In this document: positions 36,019-48,594 of the stretch, piece by piece | Layout: every line of letters starts with the position of its first letter | How positions within the stretch are numbered: position 1 is the first letter of the stretch | Origin: Agelaius tricolor | Lineage: Eukaryota; Chordata; Aves; Passeriformes; Icteridae | DNA length: 64,000 nt | NCBI GenBank assembly: GCA_023055355.1 | Contig: JALJCS010000037.1 | Coordinates: 1,674,001-1,738,000 of the forward strand | Reading direction: 5' to 3' | The notes under the pieces: model-generated | Told to the model about the DNA's origin: nothing | The model's input: only the letters and a program-made list of their open reading frames with translations | The model's database searches: none | Program-made: the position numbers and the translations under genes

Positions 36019-37452
36019 TGGACAGGAGGGGAGGGATGAGGGGCTGGCACTGGGTACTTGCAGAGCCAAGGGCTGGGCTCTGCTCCCCTCCTGGCTTTGG
36101 CAGAGATGTGGTGATCCATGTGCCACCCCTTTTGTCACTGCTCCCTTCATGGTGCCCAGCACTGCCCCAGGCTCTGGTGGCACCCAGGAGTTTTCCCCTT
36201 TCCCTGTGCTGTGGGGGGCAGTCCATGGCATGGCCTCACTGGCCTTTCCCATCTCTGGCTTTTATGATATTAATTATAGTGCTGGTGCTGCACAGTTAAT
36301 CTGCATTATTAAGAGATGTGGTGGAGATTGGTTTTATAATAACAGCTCAGATTTATGGAGTACCTTCCATCCCAGGGGGTCCTTATGGGCTTTATAGCCT
36401 TGCAGAGAGGAATTGCTGCTTCTTCCTTCCTCATCTCACAAGAGCTGCAGCTGCTCCTGGGCCATGGGAGCTCTGTGCCCACTCAGGACACATGAAAATA
36501 CAGATTATGTTCAGCTGAAAAGCAAGGGGACAGTGAGGCAGGGGGTTTGAGGCAGTAAATTGTGACTTTAGGGTGTGATAGCAGCATTTTTCCATTGCTG
36601 TATGGGCACTGTGCTGGTCCCCATTAGGTGGGCTGTGGGTTTGTGCTGCCCACACCATGGGGCCCCTTCAGTGTCACCTCCAGGGACAAGGCTGACATTC
36701 AGCAGCCCCTCACTGCTCTTCCTTGCTAGTGCAAGCACTGGTTGATGGAGATGCCCCATCCAAGGACTAAATCAGCTTGACATTGACTTAGCAATGTGAG
36801 TCTTTGCTCCAGGCAATGCAGTCAGGAGCAGTCACCAGCGTGGGGACATCTGAGCACTCCACAGCTATGCCAGCTGTCAAGCCATACCTGCTCCTGAGGT
36901 AGCAGCAGGGCTTGGATGCAGTCCTCAGTGCAGCACAAAATCTTGTCTTTCTCTTTCCCATCCCAAGTGTCCTCTCCAGAGGTGGAGCATTTGCTGCTCT
37001 GCCTGTTGCAGTGTAGCTCATGACTGCATAAACCTGGAAGCAAGTGCTGGGTTTGGGCTTGGGCCCCATCAGTTGTAGCCAGTGTCCCAAAAGTGGTGGA
37101 CAAGCTCTGCTAGGAGCCCTGTGCCATAATCCAGACCCCCTAAATCTTCCTCTGCCCCTGGTTCCTGGGCAGTGTGGCCTGGTTTGGATGCTGGTGGCTC
37201 TGTGCAGAGGAAAGCTGGAACAGGGGGTGAGGACAGGTCCAGCATCCCTCACCCCCCTCCCTGTGCCCCAGAGATGCTCTTTGCTGCTGTGGTGCCCTGC
37301 CTGGGCTGCAGGAGCAGGGTCCCACAGGCTGCTGCCTTCAATGACACCTCCCTGGAGATGAAAGCTCGAGGTGTTTGTGTGTTGGTGCCAGTTCACTTCC
37401 CCCAGCACAGGCAGAGCAGCCTGAGTGCCCAGCCCCAGCCTTGGAGGGAATG

Positions 37453-37955
37453 CTGCCACTCTCCATCTGTGCCTGTGGGCAGCTGGCAAACATCTGCAGG
37501 GTGTGCCAGCACTGCCACTCTCCATCTCTGCCTGTGGGCAGCAGCAAACATCTGCAGGGTGTGGCAGCACTGCCACTCTCCATCTGTGCCTGTGGGCAGC
37601 TGGCAAACATCTGGAAAGTGTGCCAGCACTGCCAGTTATCATCTGTGCCCATGGGCAGCAGGCAAATATCTGGAAAGTGTGCCAGCACTGCCACTCTCCA
37701 TCTGTGCCCATGGGCAGCAGGCAAACATCTGGAGCATGTGCCAGCACTGCCACTCTCCATCTGTGCCTGTGGGCAGCAGCAAACATCTGCAGGGGATGCC
37801 AGCACTGCCACTTGTCATCTCTGCCCATGGGCAGCAGCAAACATCTGGAGGGTGTGCCAGCACTGCCAGTTGTCATCTGTGCCTGTGGGAAGCAGCAAAC
37901 ATCTGCAGGGTGTGCCAGCACTGCCACTCTCCATCTGTGCCCGTGGGCAGCCACC
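37453..37955. repeat. 57-60-bp minisatellite, nine units
   Basis: Landmark segments GCCACTCTCCATCTGTGCC (or GCCAGTTATCATCT variants) recur at roughly 37455, 37514, 37571, 37630, 37690, 37750, 37808, 37865 and 37922, each followed by GGGCAGC and CAAACATCTG. Because the unit lacks stops in several frames, it produces long spurious frames on both strands. Confidence 0.93.
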
Positions 37956-39664
37956 AGGCACCCAGGGCACGATGGCCACAGGGCTGGGAGGAGGGAAGGG
38001 ACGTGGGCAGTGCTCCAGGCACCTCACTGAGCCCAGGACTGGGGCTTGGCTCCTGGCAGCATTGGCTCCTGGCAGCACAGTTCCCTGGGAGGGTGGCAGG
38101 GGTGAGGTCACTGCAGGTGCTCACCCTGTGCATAGTTTTGTGGTTCTGTAATTAAGTTCACACACAGAAATGCAGCTCTGCAGCTGCAGTCACAAATCCC
38201 AGCTAATTCTCCAGTGTTCTGGCTGCCTGCTGGTGGAATCATCTCCTGCCTGGGCACTGCCTGTCCCTTGGGGACACCAGGCTGGTCCATGCTGGCAGAG
38301 CCATGGGCTGGCCAAACACCCTGCATGGGCACCCTGGGCTCGGGATGGTGGCCCAGGGATGCTGGCACAGCTGGAGCCCACACTGGTGTACGGGAGGTCT
38401 GGTGTGGAGGGGAAGTGGGAGCAATAACTGTGCTGAAATGACATTGTCAGAGTGCCAGTATATGAAATGTGTGGTGGTATTGCAGCCCTGCCGTTGCCTG
38501 TGGCTGTTTTTCTTCTGCTTCTAATGACTAATAGAGAGAAGACAAAACAATTTCTATTAGTTTCTCCCACGCCGCAGTGGGTTTCTTATTTTCCAAACCT
38601 CATTAGAGTTTGTAATACCATGGTGGTAGTCAAGAGCAGTCCGAGTCACCCTGGGGGGAGAGAAGAACTGAAGAGATATGATGTGCAGCCCAGTATTAAC
38701 ACTGCTCCTGGCTCATTTCCAGGGTCCCTCCTGATTCCTTTCCAAACCTTTATGCCTTATCTTCATCTTAAAGGTTAACAATGAAGCTTAGGAGAGTGGG
38801 GGAAAAAAAAAAGCAATGTTTAAGATCTCAAATTGTTAAAGAGAATGGATGTGTGTGCTGAGTGGAGAGCTGGGTCTGAATTTACATTGGAAAGGCAAAT
38901 ATTAATATTAAAAGGCTGTGCTTGTGCTTCCCAGGGCGCCACAGCTGGGGTGTGAGTTTCCCTGGAAAACTGGGGCTGCTGGTGCACAGGGCTGCAGGAT
39001 GCTGTGCCCAAATCCCAGAGGAACTGCATCAAGTCAGGCACAGCATCTTTGGGAAGCCTCAGTGGGCAGTCCTGGCTCCTCTGGAGTCAGTGGGAGTTCT
39101 GCATTTGTTGTCTCCTTACAAACAATGCCAAGGAAAGCAGCACTTGGAAAGGATTGCAAACAGCACCCAAACAACCTGTGGGAGAGGATCCCAGCCTTGG
39201 CTCAGCTCAGCACTGCAGTCTGCACCCACAGGACGTGTCCAGCCTGGCTCCAGCTCTCTCAGCTTGGACAAATGTTTCCCATAGAGAAGCTGTGCCCAGG
39301 CCACCTCACAGTGGCCACAGCCTGGTGGGCAGGAGCTCCATGAGCAGCTCCAGGAGGTCTGGCTGTGGTCTCCATCCAGCCATAAAGAGCTGGCAGTTGC
39401 TGAATTTATGGAAGCTGACAAGGTCAGGGCCTTTGGCTGTCAGTGGTGACAAAGCTAATGCAGGGAGACACCCTGAAGAGCAGATCCATGGAACAAGACA
39501 TGGATCCTCCTGGCAGACTCTGAGCAGCTCCAGCCCCTTGCAGATGGGCAAACTTCCCTCCATCCACAGGTGTTGGGTATTGCCCAGACCTTCCACTCAA
39601 GGAGGGAGGGCACACAGGCCAGATGTGTCATGGTGCTCCTGCTACCAGGTTCTAGGCTCAGGAC

Positions 39665-39890
39665 AAGGCTGCTGAACCACTGTGAGGGTGGGCAGGCCCT
39701 GGCACAGGGTGCCCAGAGCAGCTGGGGCTGCCCCTGGATCCCTGGCAGTGCCCAGGGCCAGGCTGGACAGGGCTGGGAGCACCTGGGACAGTGGGAGGTG
39801 TCCCTGCCCATGGCAGGGGTGGAATAAGATGAGCTTTAAGTCCATTCCAACCCTGTTGGAATCATAAATCTGTGAGCCTGTGATTCTTTT
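39665..39890 (+). mobile_element. CR1 LINE 3' end
   Basis: A near-complete copy of the same subfamily, from CTGTGAGGGTGGGCAGGCCC to GTGAGCCTGTGATTCTTTTG. Confidence 0.85.
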
Positions 39891-40191
39891 GCTTTTCTCC
39901 AGGCACAGGTGTTCCTGATTGTTGCTCACAGCTTCTCCATCTCTCCTCTCAGAGCGAATTCCTTTGTGTTTCCTTTGGAAATGGCTTCAGGAGAGGATGC
40001 ACATTTTATCCATGGAGGTGATTGAGGAACCTCATGTTCACTCTCAGTTCCACAGTGCTGGGCACCACTGGATGAGTCCCCTTCAGTGCTCAGTGGCATT
40101 GCTGGGCCTGTGTGGCCCTGGGGAGGGCTGTGGTACCTGGGGGATGTTTGGAGATGCTCTGTGGGAAGATCAGGTCATGTTGGCAGAGCAC

Positions 40192-40587
40192 TGTCACAGA
40201 CAGGATTTATGAAAAATCCTTTCCTTAGGATTTTTCCTCCTGAGAAGCTGAGAGGCCTCAGGAACAAAATGTAACCAATGGTTATCTGCTGCTGTGGAAT
40301 GCAACAGGTGCATCTGGGATTGGTCTCATGTGGTTGTTTCTAATTAATGGCTAATCACAGTCAGCTGGCTTGGACAGAGAAGCTGAGCCACAAGCCTTTG
40401 TTATCATTCTTTCTTTTTCTATTCTTAGCCAGCCTTCTGATGAAATCCTTTCTTCTATTCTTTTAGTATAGTTTTAATATAATATATATATATATATATA
40501 TCATAAAATAACAAATCAGCCTTCTGAAACAGGGAGTCAGATCCTCATCTCTTCCCTCATCCTCAGACCCCTGTGAACACGGTCACA
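40192..40587 (+). mobile_element. Solo LTR, family B copy 4 (opposite orientation)
   Basis: A 396-bp family B LTR reading TGTCACAGACAGG at its start and GAACACGGTCACA at its end, with the TATA-like and polyadenylation-like AT-rich block (an ATATAT run near 40485) on the plus strand. The flanks share only GAGC. It is the only copy of this family in the transcriptional sense of ASTN2. Confidence 0.87.
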
Positions 40588-40845
40588 GAGCCACTGCTGA
40601 TGGGAGCTCCCAGCCCCATGCAGGGTTTGGGGGCTCAGCCTGGGGCTGTGTGGAGGGGATGGTGCTGAGCAGCAGCCTGCAGACACCTCACACCAGCCCA
40701 GGAGCACCAGGGCTGGCTGGTGTGATTTACCTCCTGAAACACCTCAATTTAAATGCTAATTCTCCCTGAGCCAGGGGGTGAGGCAGCTATTGGACACTGT
40801 CAGGCTGGTTATTGCTGGCTATGAAGGGGGACACAGAGACAGGTC

Positions 40846-41258
40846 TGTGACAGATGGGTAATGCAATGACTGACTCTCACAATTAACAGACAAATATCAT
40901 GTATGTAGGTTAAGAAAAGTTTGATAGATTTATAGTTCTGTTGTACCCCCTGGCGTGGCTATCAAGGGACAGCTGGCAGGGCTGGCTTGTCACTGTGGGA
41001 CACCTGAGCTCCAGTCAGGATTTGAGGGGGAGATCTCCACCACTGGACAGCAAAGAAGGGGTTGATGGGCAGAACTTTGGGAGGGGTTAAAGGGTTAAAA
41101 AGGGAAAACCTCCATGGTGAGGGGGCTGAGCACATGGCAGGGAAAATCTTTTGCTCCCCGTGCTGTAACCTTTTTTCTTTATTCAGTCTTCTGTTGTATT
41201 TTTGATAAGGTTTAAGAAACCTTCCTAAACTATGAAGAGTGAGCAGCTATTTCTCACA
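40846..41258. mobile_element. Probable solo LTR
   Basis: This 413-bp block runs from TGTGACAGATGG to ATTTCTCACA with GGTC on both sides (40842-40845 and 41259-41262). An AATAAA lies on the minus strand near 41181. It begins about 260 bp after the family B copy at 40192-40587, so two LTRs sit nearly back to back. The family is not named. Confidence 0.65.
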
Positions 41259-44119
41259 GGTCCTATGCACAGCATCAGGGATGATATTGGTGCTCTCCTT
41301 TTCCCCTGCAGCCTGGTCCAACCACACTTCATTGCAAGCAGTGGTTAAGGCTGAGAGGTGGGGAACTGAAGGGGCTCCTGAACTTGGCAAAATCCAACTG
41401 GTCTCTCCTCTTTTATCCTGCCTTGTTCTACAGGAGTGGGGACTCGCTGAAATTAATGCTCAGTAAATTTGGAATAAGTAACTGCTGCTTCACAGGGTTT
41501 GCATTAAACCTTTATAATTCACCAGTGCCTGAGGTCATGGAGACGTGCTGGGGCAGATTTACAGTGTGCTTACCTTCTCCTAAATGGCTGTGGCAACAGG
41601 ACACCCTCTTTTCTGCTTCCCAGTGACTCCAGATCAATTTTTTTTTTTTTTGGTGATGACAAGCTGAAAGGAAGCTATTTCTCAATGTCCCCGTGTCAAG
41701 CTGGGCTCTGCTGATCTTGCAGGCAGCTTCTCCAAGGGAAATTTGGGTGAAAAGCTGGCACTAAATAACCTCAAATCCATGGTGTTCTCCCTGAGCCATT
41801 GTGGGACAGAAAGAAGTGAGATTAATAACTAATTCTTTGCCAGAGCAGGCGTCCTCTCAGGCTTGCATAGCAGAAAGGAGTAGTCACTTTGCTGAACATA
41901 AGCTTGCTGGATGATAATGTGATTAACATTTGTAGCTGTGCTGGCTCAGATAAGGGTAATTAAATCTCACGCTTCAGGGCATAAGCTAATCACTTGTGGG
42001 GTCACTTTATACATAACATTTATATATTTACCCCTTCATGAATATACTTGCCCAGGTGGTGCAGGGTGTGCATCCCTGGCAGTGTTGGGTGGAGGCAGGA
42101 AGCCCCACATCAGCTGATGCTTGGAATGTGCAGGGGGAGTTCTGGAGCTGCAAGGAAGGGTTGGTTTGCAGAGTGCATCCTCAAGGCTGTGTCCTGTGGG
42201 AGCAGAGTGCCAAGGGAGGAAGCCACAGCTGACTGAGCTAAAGAGGAGAAGCTGCTCCTTCACCCAGCAGTGTTGCTAACAGGAAAATGGAAGGCAAGTC
42301 AGCCACCAGCTGATCTCTCCCTGCTGCAGGCCAAAATCCCACTGCCAGCTTGGCTCTGGCTTTGAGCATCTCAGCAAGGAGACGTGGTGCCCCAGGGCCA
42401 GCAGAACCGTGCCCTGGAGCAGAATCCAGCAGCCATGGCTCAGTCCTGGAAGACCACAGCACTCCAGCTCCTCCCCAGGGCCTGCACTGAGCTCTCCTGC
42501 TCCCCACAAACCCCATTTTGCCTTTTCTGGTCCTTTCTGGAGGCTTCCCACGGGCTGTGTGAGCTGCTGCCAGCACTGCAGAGTGCAGCGATGCAGCCCA
42601 GTGCTGCACCACAGCTCTGCTGCACGACCTTGGCTGTGCTGTTAAAGGTCACAGTCCCCAAAAACACAGCTGGATTGTGCATCTGGTTTCAGGAGGACAG
42701 GAGAACAGTGCCACAGCAGGCTCTTCCTGCCTGAGCCCTGCTCCTGGTACTGAGCAGCTGCCAGTTGCTGTCACCCCAGCAGCACCCCGAGATGTGGGAG
42801 CTGCTCTCAGCTGTCTGTGTCACCCCAGGCAATGGGTGCATTGTAGGACTCGGCTAAAGATACACCAAGTGTCCATCAAAGCCAGGATTTTGAAGTCAGT
42901 TTAATCCAGGCAGCTGCCTTCCTCCTCAGCCCAGTATCTGAGCTCGCTAGAGCCTTTGGCCATTTGACCTTTCCCAGCATCAGGCTCGTTTGTATGGACT
43001 CAGTTCCCTCCCAGGCAGGCACGTGCTCTGGGTCAGATGCTGCTGGGAGAAACTGCATTTCCTCCTGTAATGACTCAATATCTGCAAAATGCCTTGGGAG
43101 ATGCTCAGATCCCCAGCAGGAGAGTGCTGGGGAGTGGATTCCGTGTGCATTGTGCTGGAGAGAGCTGTGTGCTCACTGCTCCAGTGAGTCCTGGGCAGCT
43201 GTTCCACTGGGGAGGTGCCAGGGGCAGAACAAGAGGCACAGGAGGATGCTGTGGGGCTGGCAGGTTTGTCTGCATCCTGCCTGAGCCCACTGCAATAACC
43301 CAGTGACCCCCACACCTGGCCCTGCAGAGATGCCGGTGGCTCGGCCGTGCCCCAGTTAGAGGCACAAGTGACAACACATGCACAGGGCTGCTGTCACATC
43401 CCTCCCCTCACCCGTGTCCCTGCCCCTTGCACAGAGCCCTCTGGCTTTGATTACAGCTTCCAGAGAGCAATAAAAGTCTGGCAGGAGGCTCCCCTGTGCC
43501 TCCACAGTGAGCAGCGTGCAAGCCACGGGGATGTTTAGAATGCCCTGTGGAAGAGGAGCCCTCTGCCAGCTGCCAGCCCATGGAATGCTGTGCCCTGCCT
43601 GGAGTGTCCCCATCACCACCCTGCCCCTGCAGGCAGTGAGGACTCTGCACAGGGACAGTGTCCAGAGTGCTCCCCCTGCATGGCTTTGGCTCATGCCTGC
43701 CTTAGGATTGCAGGGAGCAGGGCCTGGAGGTGGGGAAGACCTGGAAGAGATGTGGGGAGGGCTTGGTAGCAAGAATTCATCATGGAAGTGCTCCTGAAGT
43801 CCTGCCTTGCACCGCTGCTCCCTCCCATGACAGGAGCACATTGTGGCACGTGCCCACTCCTTGACTCCCTCTTGCCCCTGTTTTTTCCTTGGCCTTTTGA
43901 GTGTGGAACAGTTGAACAAATGGATAACAAGAGTGGTCCCGCAGAATCTGGCTGTTGAGTAAATGCCTTCTCATAGAGGCAGCAGCTGGTGTGTGTGGGT
44001 CTCCTCATGCCTCAGCTTCTCCCTCCTGAGCTGCCCAGGTATGGGCCACCATCCCCTGGGTCTGTCCTGCCTCATGGATGAGCTGGGACATGCCCAGGGA
44101 CAGCTCATGGCATGAGTGG

Positions 44120-44499
44120 TGTGATGGTGTTCACAGAGTCTGAGGATGAGGGAAGAGATGAGGATCTGACTCCATGTTTCAGAAGGCTGATTTATTATTT
44201 TATGATATATATTATATTAAAACTATACCAAAAGAATAGAAGAAAGGATTTCATCAGAAGGCTGGATAAGAATAGAAATAGAAAGAATGATAAAGGTTTG
44301 TGGCTGGGACAGAGAGTCTGAGCCAGCTGACTGTGATTGGCCATTAATGAGAAACAACCACATGAGACCAATCCCAGATGCACCTGTTGCATTCCACAGC
44401 AGCAGATAACCATTGTCTACATTTTGTTCCTGAGGCCTCTCAGCTTCTCAGGAGGAAAAATCCTAAGGAAAGGATTTTTCATGAAATGTGTCTGTGACA
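44120..44499 (-). mobile_element. Solo LTR, family B copy 5
   Basis: A 380-bp block from TGTGATGGTGTTCACAG to GTGTCTGTGACA, clearly the same family as the copies at 16.9, 21.6, 34.0 and 40.2 kb. I see no exact target duplication. Orientation is antisense to ASTN2. Confidence 0.86.
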
Positions 44500-45289
44500 G
44501 GTGGGTGCTGCTGAGATGGCTCAGGTGGGGCAGGAGGAGATGCTGCCTCTTTGTGTCTCCTCTGCCCCATGTCAGGGTGCAGGGTGCTGGATGACCAGGA
44601 GCTTCAGGCACCTGCCATGCCATCTCTTTGTGTCCCTTGGGGCATACCAGGTCTGTCCCCTCCTGTGGGACAGCCCTTGGGAAGGTTCCACCAGCCTCCT
44701 CCTGGCAATCCTGCTCTTCTCAGAGGTGGGCTATGGGGCTGGGCAGCCATGACCCTCCTGGCCCCTGTGCTCATGCTGCTGCAGGATGGGGAGCTGACCT
44801 GTCAGGACAGGGCAGTCCCACACCCAGGATGGCAGGCAGGCTCAGTGCATCCTGCTTTTCCATCACACTTCTCCATGGCTTTGGGATTTGGCAGCACTGA
44901 TGTTTTCCCTTTTCTGCTGAGGCAGAGCAGCAGAGACACCAACATGCTTCTCCCCCTGTTCCCTACCAACTTGCTTTATTTTGCAGCCCAGTTTCCCACC
45001 ACCCACACGGCTCCCAGCTCCAGCAGTAATTGCAGTTTTCCATTTGGAATTGCTGTGACAGCAAAGGGCTCAGAGCAGCAGAACATTCCACCATGGGGAT
45101 CCCGTGCCCAGCGGGATCAACTGGAGATTTGTGAGCATGCTGGGAGTGAGAGGCTTTTCCCCTCAGAAAAATACAGCTCTGTTTTTCCTTTTTTGCACTG
45201 AGGCAGTGCAGAAAGTGATGCTCCTGAGATGCAGTCAGCTGCTGGTGGCTCTGAAATGGGGGTGTAGCATGAGGCAGGCTGCCTGTGCA

Positions 45290-45425
45290 GCCAGGGAATC
45301 ATGGAATGGTTTGGGTTGGAAGGAACCTTAAAGATCATCTTGTTTCAACCTTCTGCCATGGGCAGGGACACTTTACACTAGAGCATCCAGTGTAGAACCC
45401 ATCCAGTCTGGCTTTGAACACTTCC
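45290..45425 (-). mobile_element. CR1 LINE 3' end
   Basis: The plus strand reads GGAATCATGGAATGGTTTGG, GGAAGGAACCTTAAAGATCA and CAGTCTGGCTTTGAACACTT, a reversed CR1 tail. Confidence 0.82.
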
Positions 45426-46665
45426 TGTGCCCCACTCATGTGTCCCTACCTTCAGATGCTCCTGTCCTGCCTGGGGGCTGGGAACATCCCCAGCCTGGTT
45501 GCACAGGGCTGTGGCTTCCTGCTCACCTCTGGTGCAGGTTGCTGTGGCCACATCTTGGCCCCACAGCAGTGGGAGGACCCCAGGGAAATGTTCCCTGAAA
45601 TCAGCATCTCACTGTGCTGGGACCCATGGAGGTGGCCAGGGTGTTCCCAGTTGTGAGATGACCACAGGATGATGGATCACCCTCCCAGGGATGGGCTACA
45701 GGGGGTTAAACCAGGGTAGGTGAGTGAAATCAGCAGCTGTTTAAAGGAAAATATATTACAAAAAATGCAGCTGGGGCAGGCTGTGCCAGTCTGAACCTCC
45801 CCCAAGCTCCTGGGGCTGACCTGATTTTGCAGGAACCTCCCTTTCTTCTGCTCTGCTGCCCTTTTGTCTCCACACCTGGAGGATGCAAAGCCTCCTGGCC
45901 TATATTTTGGCTCTAAGATCAATATTTAAAATCCCCCCTCCTGTTTCCTCGGCGCAGGCGCGAGGCATTTCGCTTACCAGGGGAGGCTGGTCTCCCAGAG
46001 ACCTGTCTGTTCACCATTTCAAATCATTTCCCTGCTACCCTTGTTCTAGAAACAATTCATTAGGGGCCTATTATACAATGTTTTACCTGCCAAGGTTAGA
46101 AAAGATCCTGCATGTGTGGTAAAATTGTACAGTGAGCTGTGCATGAGAGTGGTTTTTTTTTTGTGTCTGTCTGTAAAATAGACTTTTTCTGTCTTTTGGA
46201 GAGTGAGTCACTGGTGGGGGGTGAAAAATGTGGAGGTGATGATGGTGCCTGGGGAGCCCCAGCAGAGCTTGGTCACTGTCCACATGAAGATGCTGCAGGT
46301 GTGGAAAGGGGCAGTTTTGGGGTGTAGCAGCCATTCCTCTTTCCTTGCCCCTTCTCCAGGGGCCCACTTTGAAAATCTGGGCCAAACCCAGTGGCTGGGT
46401 CCCCAGGCTGAGAGCAGTTCTGTATTTCTGGAGCACTAATGGAGCTGCAGTCCCTGGGGAGCTCATTAAGCATCATCTCAGAGGGCTGCACAGCCAGGCT
46501 GGCTGGTGGGGAGGCTGCAAACCCCATCCCCTGGCAGGGCTCCTGCTCCAGGAGATGTCCCCTGTCCTCCTGCGCCGCCTGTCCTGGTGCCACCAGGGCT
46601 GCTCAGCCGCACTGCCTGGCCGTGCCCTGCATCGTTGCTTTGCAGTTGTTTTTTTCTCTCTGCAG

Positions 46666-46790
46666 GGAGAATAACTTCATCAAGGACTTCCCCCAGCTGG
46701 CTGATGGCCTCCTGGTGATCCCTCTGCCCGTGGAGGAGCAGTGCCGTGGTGTCCTCTCGGAGCCCCTCCCTGATCTGCAGCTCCTCACAG
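46666..46790 (+). CDS. ASTN2: ASTN2 internal exon (MACPF domain)
   Basis: This 125-bp exon follows a strong pyrimidine tract and CTCTCTGCAG acceptor, and ends at a GTACCA donor, which is weaker than consensus. It completes the split arginine codon and leaves one base of a glycine codon. It encodes ENNFIKDFPQLADGLLVIPL, continues through the cysteine-containing VEEQCRGV segment, and ends at LLTG. This part of the MACPF domain is almost invariant among vertebrate ASTN2 proteins, and the reading is intact. The next exon is only 338 bp downstream, the shortest intron here, so the two behave as a compact exon pair. Confidence 0.95.
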
Positions 46791-47128
46791 GTACCAGCTG
46801 CCCCCAGGGTCCAGAGCACAGGAGGGACAACCCCTTCTCCCAGCCTGGACCCCAGTGTGGCTCCTGAGGGGCTTCAGCACCCCCTTTGTGCCAGGGGCAG
46901 AAATAATCTGGGGGATGTGTGAGTCCATCCCAGCAGCATCTCCATCCCTGTGAGCAGTCACAGCCGTCCCAATGCTGCTCCAGGTACCCCAGGGCATCAC
47001 CAGTGAGCTCTCCAGCCCTTCCACCACCCCGTTTCTCCCCCCCTGCAGCACCCAGCAAGGTGGGAGGGGGCATTAAGCACTCCCCAGAGCACGGTCAGCA
47101 CTGTCACCTGCCTGCTTTGCCTTCGTAG

Positions 47129-47233
47129 GGGACATCAAGTACGACGAGGCCATGGGGTACCCCATGGTGCAGCACTGGCGGGTCAGGAGCAACCTCTACA
47201 GGGTGAAGCTGAGCTCCATCACACTCTCTGCAG
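47129..47233 (+). CDS. ASTN2: ASTN2 internal exon (MACPF domain)
   Basis: This 105-bp exon has an acceptor ending CTTCGTAG and a GTGAGG donor. Two bases complete the glycine codon begun upstream, and one base starts the next glycine. It encodes DIKYDEAMGYPMVQHWRVRS followed by NLYRVKLSSITLSA. Relative to the mammalian protein as I know it, differences are conservative (for example K for R after DI, H for Q before WRV). The acceptor has an unusually poor pyrimidine tract, with TGCTTTGCCTTC just upstream, which may make it dependent on exon definition with its close upstream neighbour. Confidence 0.94.
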
Positions 47234-48315
47234 GTGAGGGATTCCAGGGGCAGGGAGATGTGTCTCTGCATGGGTGAGTGGTGGTTTTCTGCCCCAAGCA
47301 TCCCACTGACATTTCCCACCTCCATGTGGAAACTGAGGCAGGGAGTTTGGGCAGCAAGAGGTGAGGTCAAAGCCAGGAGGAAGCCAGTAAGCAATGAGCA
47401 GGAAGGATTTGTTTTGGAGTGTCTGCATATATCTGTATGTACAAAAAACAGTCAGTCCCTTAAAAAAGGTGGTTTCAAAAGGAACTGAAGCATTTGGAAA
47501 AGCAGGTCATATAAAGCAGGGAGTCACAGATGAAGAAGGGGTGGGTGGGAGGATCCTGCAAATGTCAAAACATTTCACTGCCACGTTTTTACAGCTACAC
47601 ATTTTGTTTCAGAAATGCTGAAACATTTTGTTGCGACCTGAAATGTTTTGCCTTTTCGTTTCAAAATAGCATTTTTTATTTAAAAATCAACGAGTTTTTA
47701 AATGGTGAGAGAAAGAAAAAAAAAAGGTTTAGTGCTAACAGGCTGCACAGCCCCAAAATGAAATAACCTGCTCAGAGCTGAAGAAAATATGTGGGTTCAG
47801 CTCAAAATGAATTCTTCTGGCTTTTTTATTAGAACAACCTTCTCTTTCAATAAACCAACCAACCAACCAGCCAGATAATCTCATTTTGGTGACAGCTATG
47901 ACGTATTTTCTTGCAGTATGTTTTCCGTTCCAGCACTGAACCAAAACGGTGCTTTCAGCCAGCTCTAAGTGATGCTGAAGTGCTGTGGAGTCACCAGTGT
48001 CTCCAGGATATTTCACCTGCACAGAGCAGCAGGGGTCCATCATGTCCTTGTCCCATGCCAGAGGTCCCTGCTGTCCCTATGGATGTTGCTCAAGTGATGC
48101 CTTGACTTTGCACATCCACGGAGCTGCCACCAGCCCAGCCCTGCATGTCCCCCTGGGCTGTCTCCAACTTCCCTAAAAATAGTTCCCAGTTGTGCTAGGG
48201 ATGGGACATCTCTGGTGCTGGATACAGCCAAGCAAAGGCCAAGCACATCCTCTGGGGAGAGTTAATGATGTGCCAGCAGGCTGAAGAGCAGAGGAGCTGG
48301 CAAGGATGGAGGTTT

Positions 48316-48352
48316 TGTGTGTGTTTGTGTGTATGTGTGTGTGTGTGTGTGT
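48316..48352. repeat. (GT)n microsatellite, interrupted
   Basis: GT units broken by TTGT and ATGT, in the ASTN2 intron 240 bp before the last exon in the window. Confidence 0.95.
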
Positions 48353-48594
48353 GCACATGTTCACATGCACATCCCTGTAAAATTACCTGAGAAATCTCTT
48401 AGGGAGAGGAATCATAGAAGGAAGTCAGAGCCACAGCCTGGGGTAATAACAGCTGGTGGATTCCAAAGGATCAGGGGCAGGCACAAGAGGAGGAACCGCA
48501 CCCATGTGGGGCCTTGTATGACCTGAGCAGGAACCTCTGGGGCTCCTTTCCCCTGGGTGTTGCTGCCAGCCCACCCCCTGCCTCCCTCCCACAG

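Larger units (their letters stand above)
25361..46665. other. Long ASTN2 intron (21.3 kb)
   Basis: Besides the repeats listed separately, I see no exon or RNA gene. The segment 26941-27430 is strikingly poor in C. The segment about 27745-28110 is complex, non-repetitive sequence that might be a conserved non-coding element, but I cannot test this. Confidence 0.6.

Noticed and set aside
36788..38155. Long overlapping open frames on both strands (up to 388 codons)
   Set aside because: They are produced by the 59-bp minisatellite; peptides are periodic and match no family.
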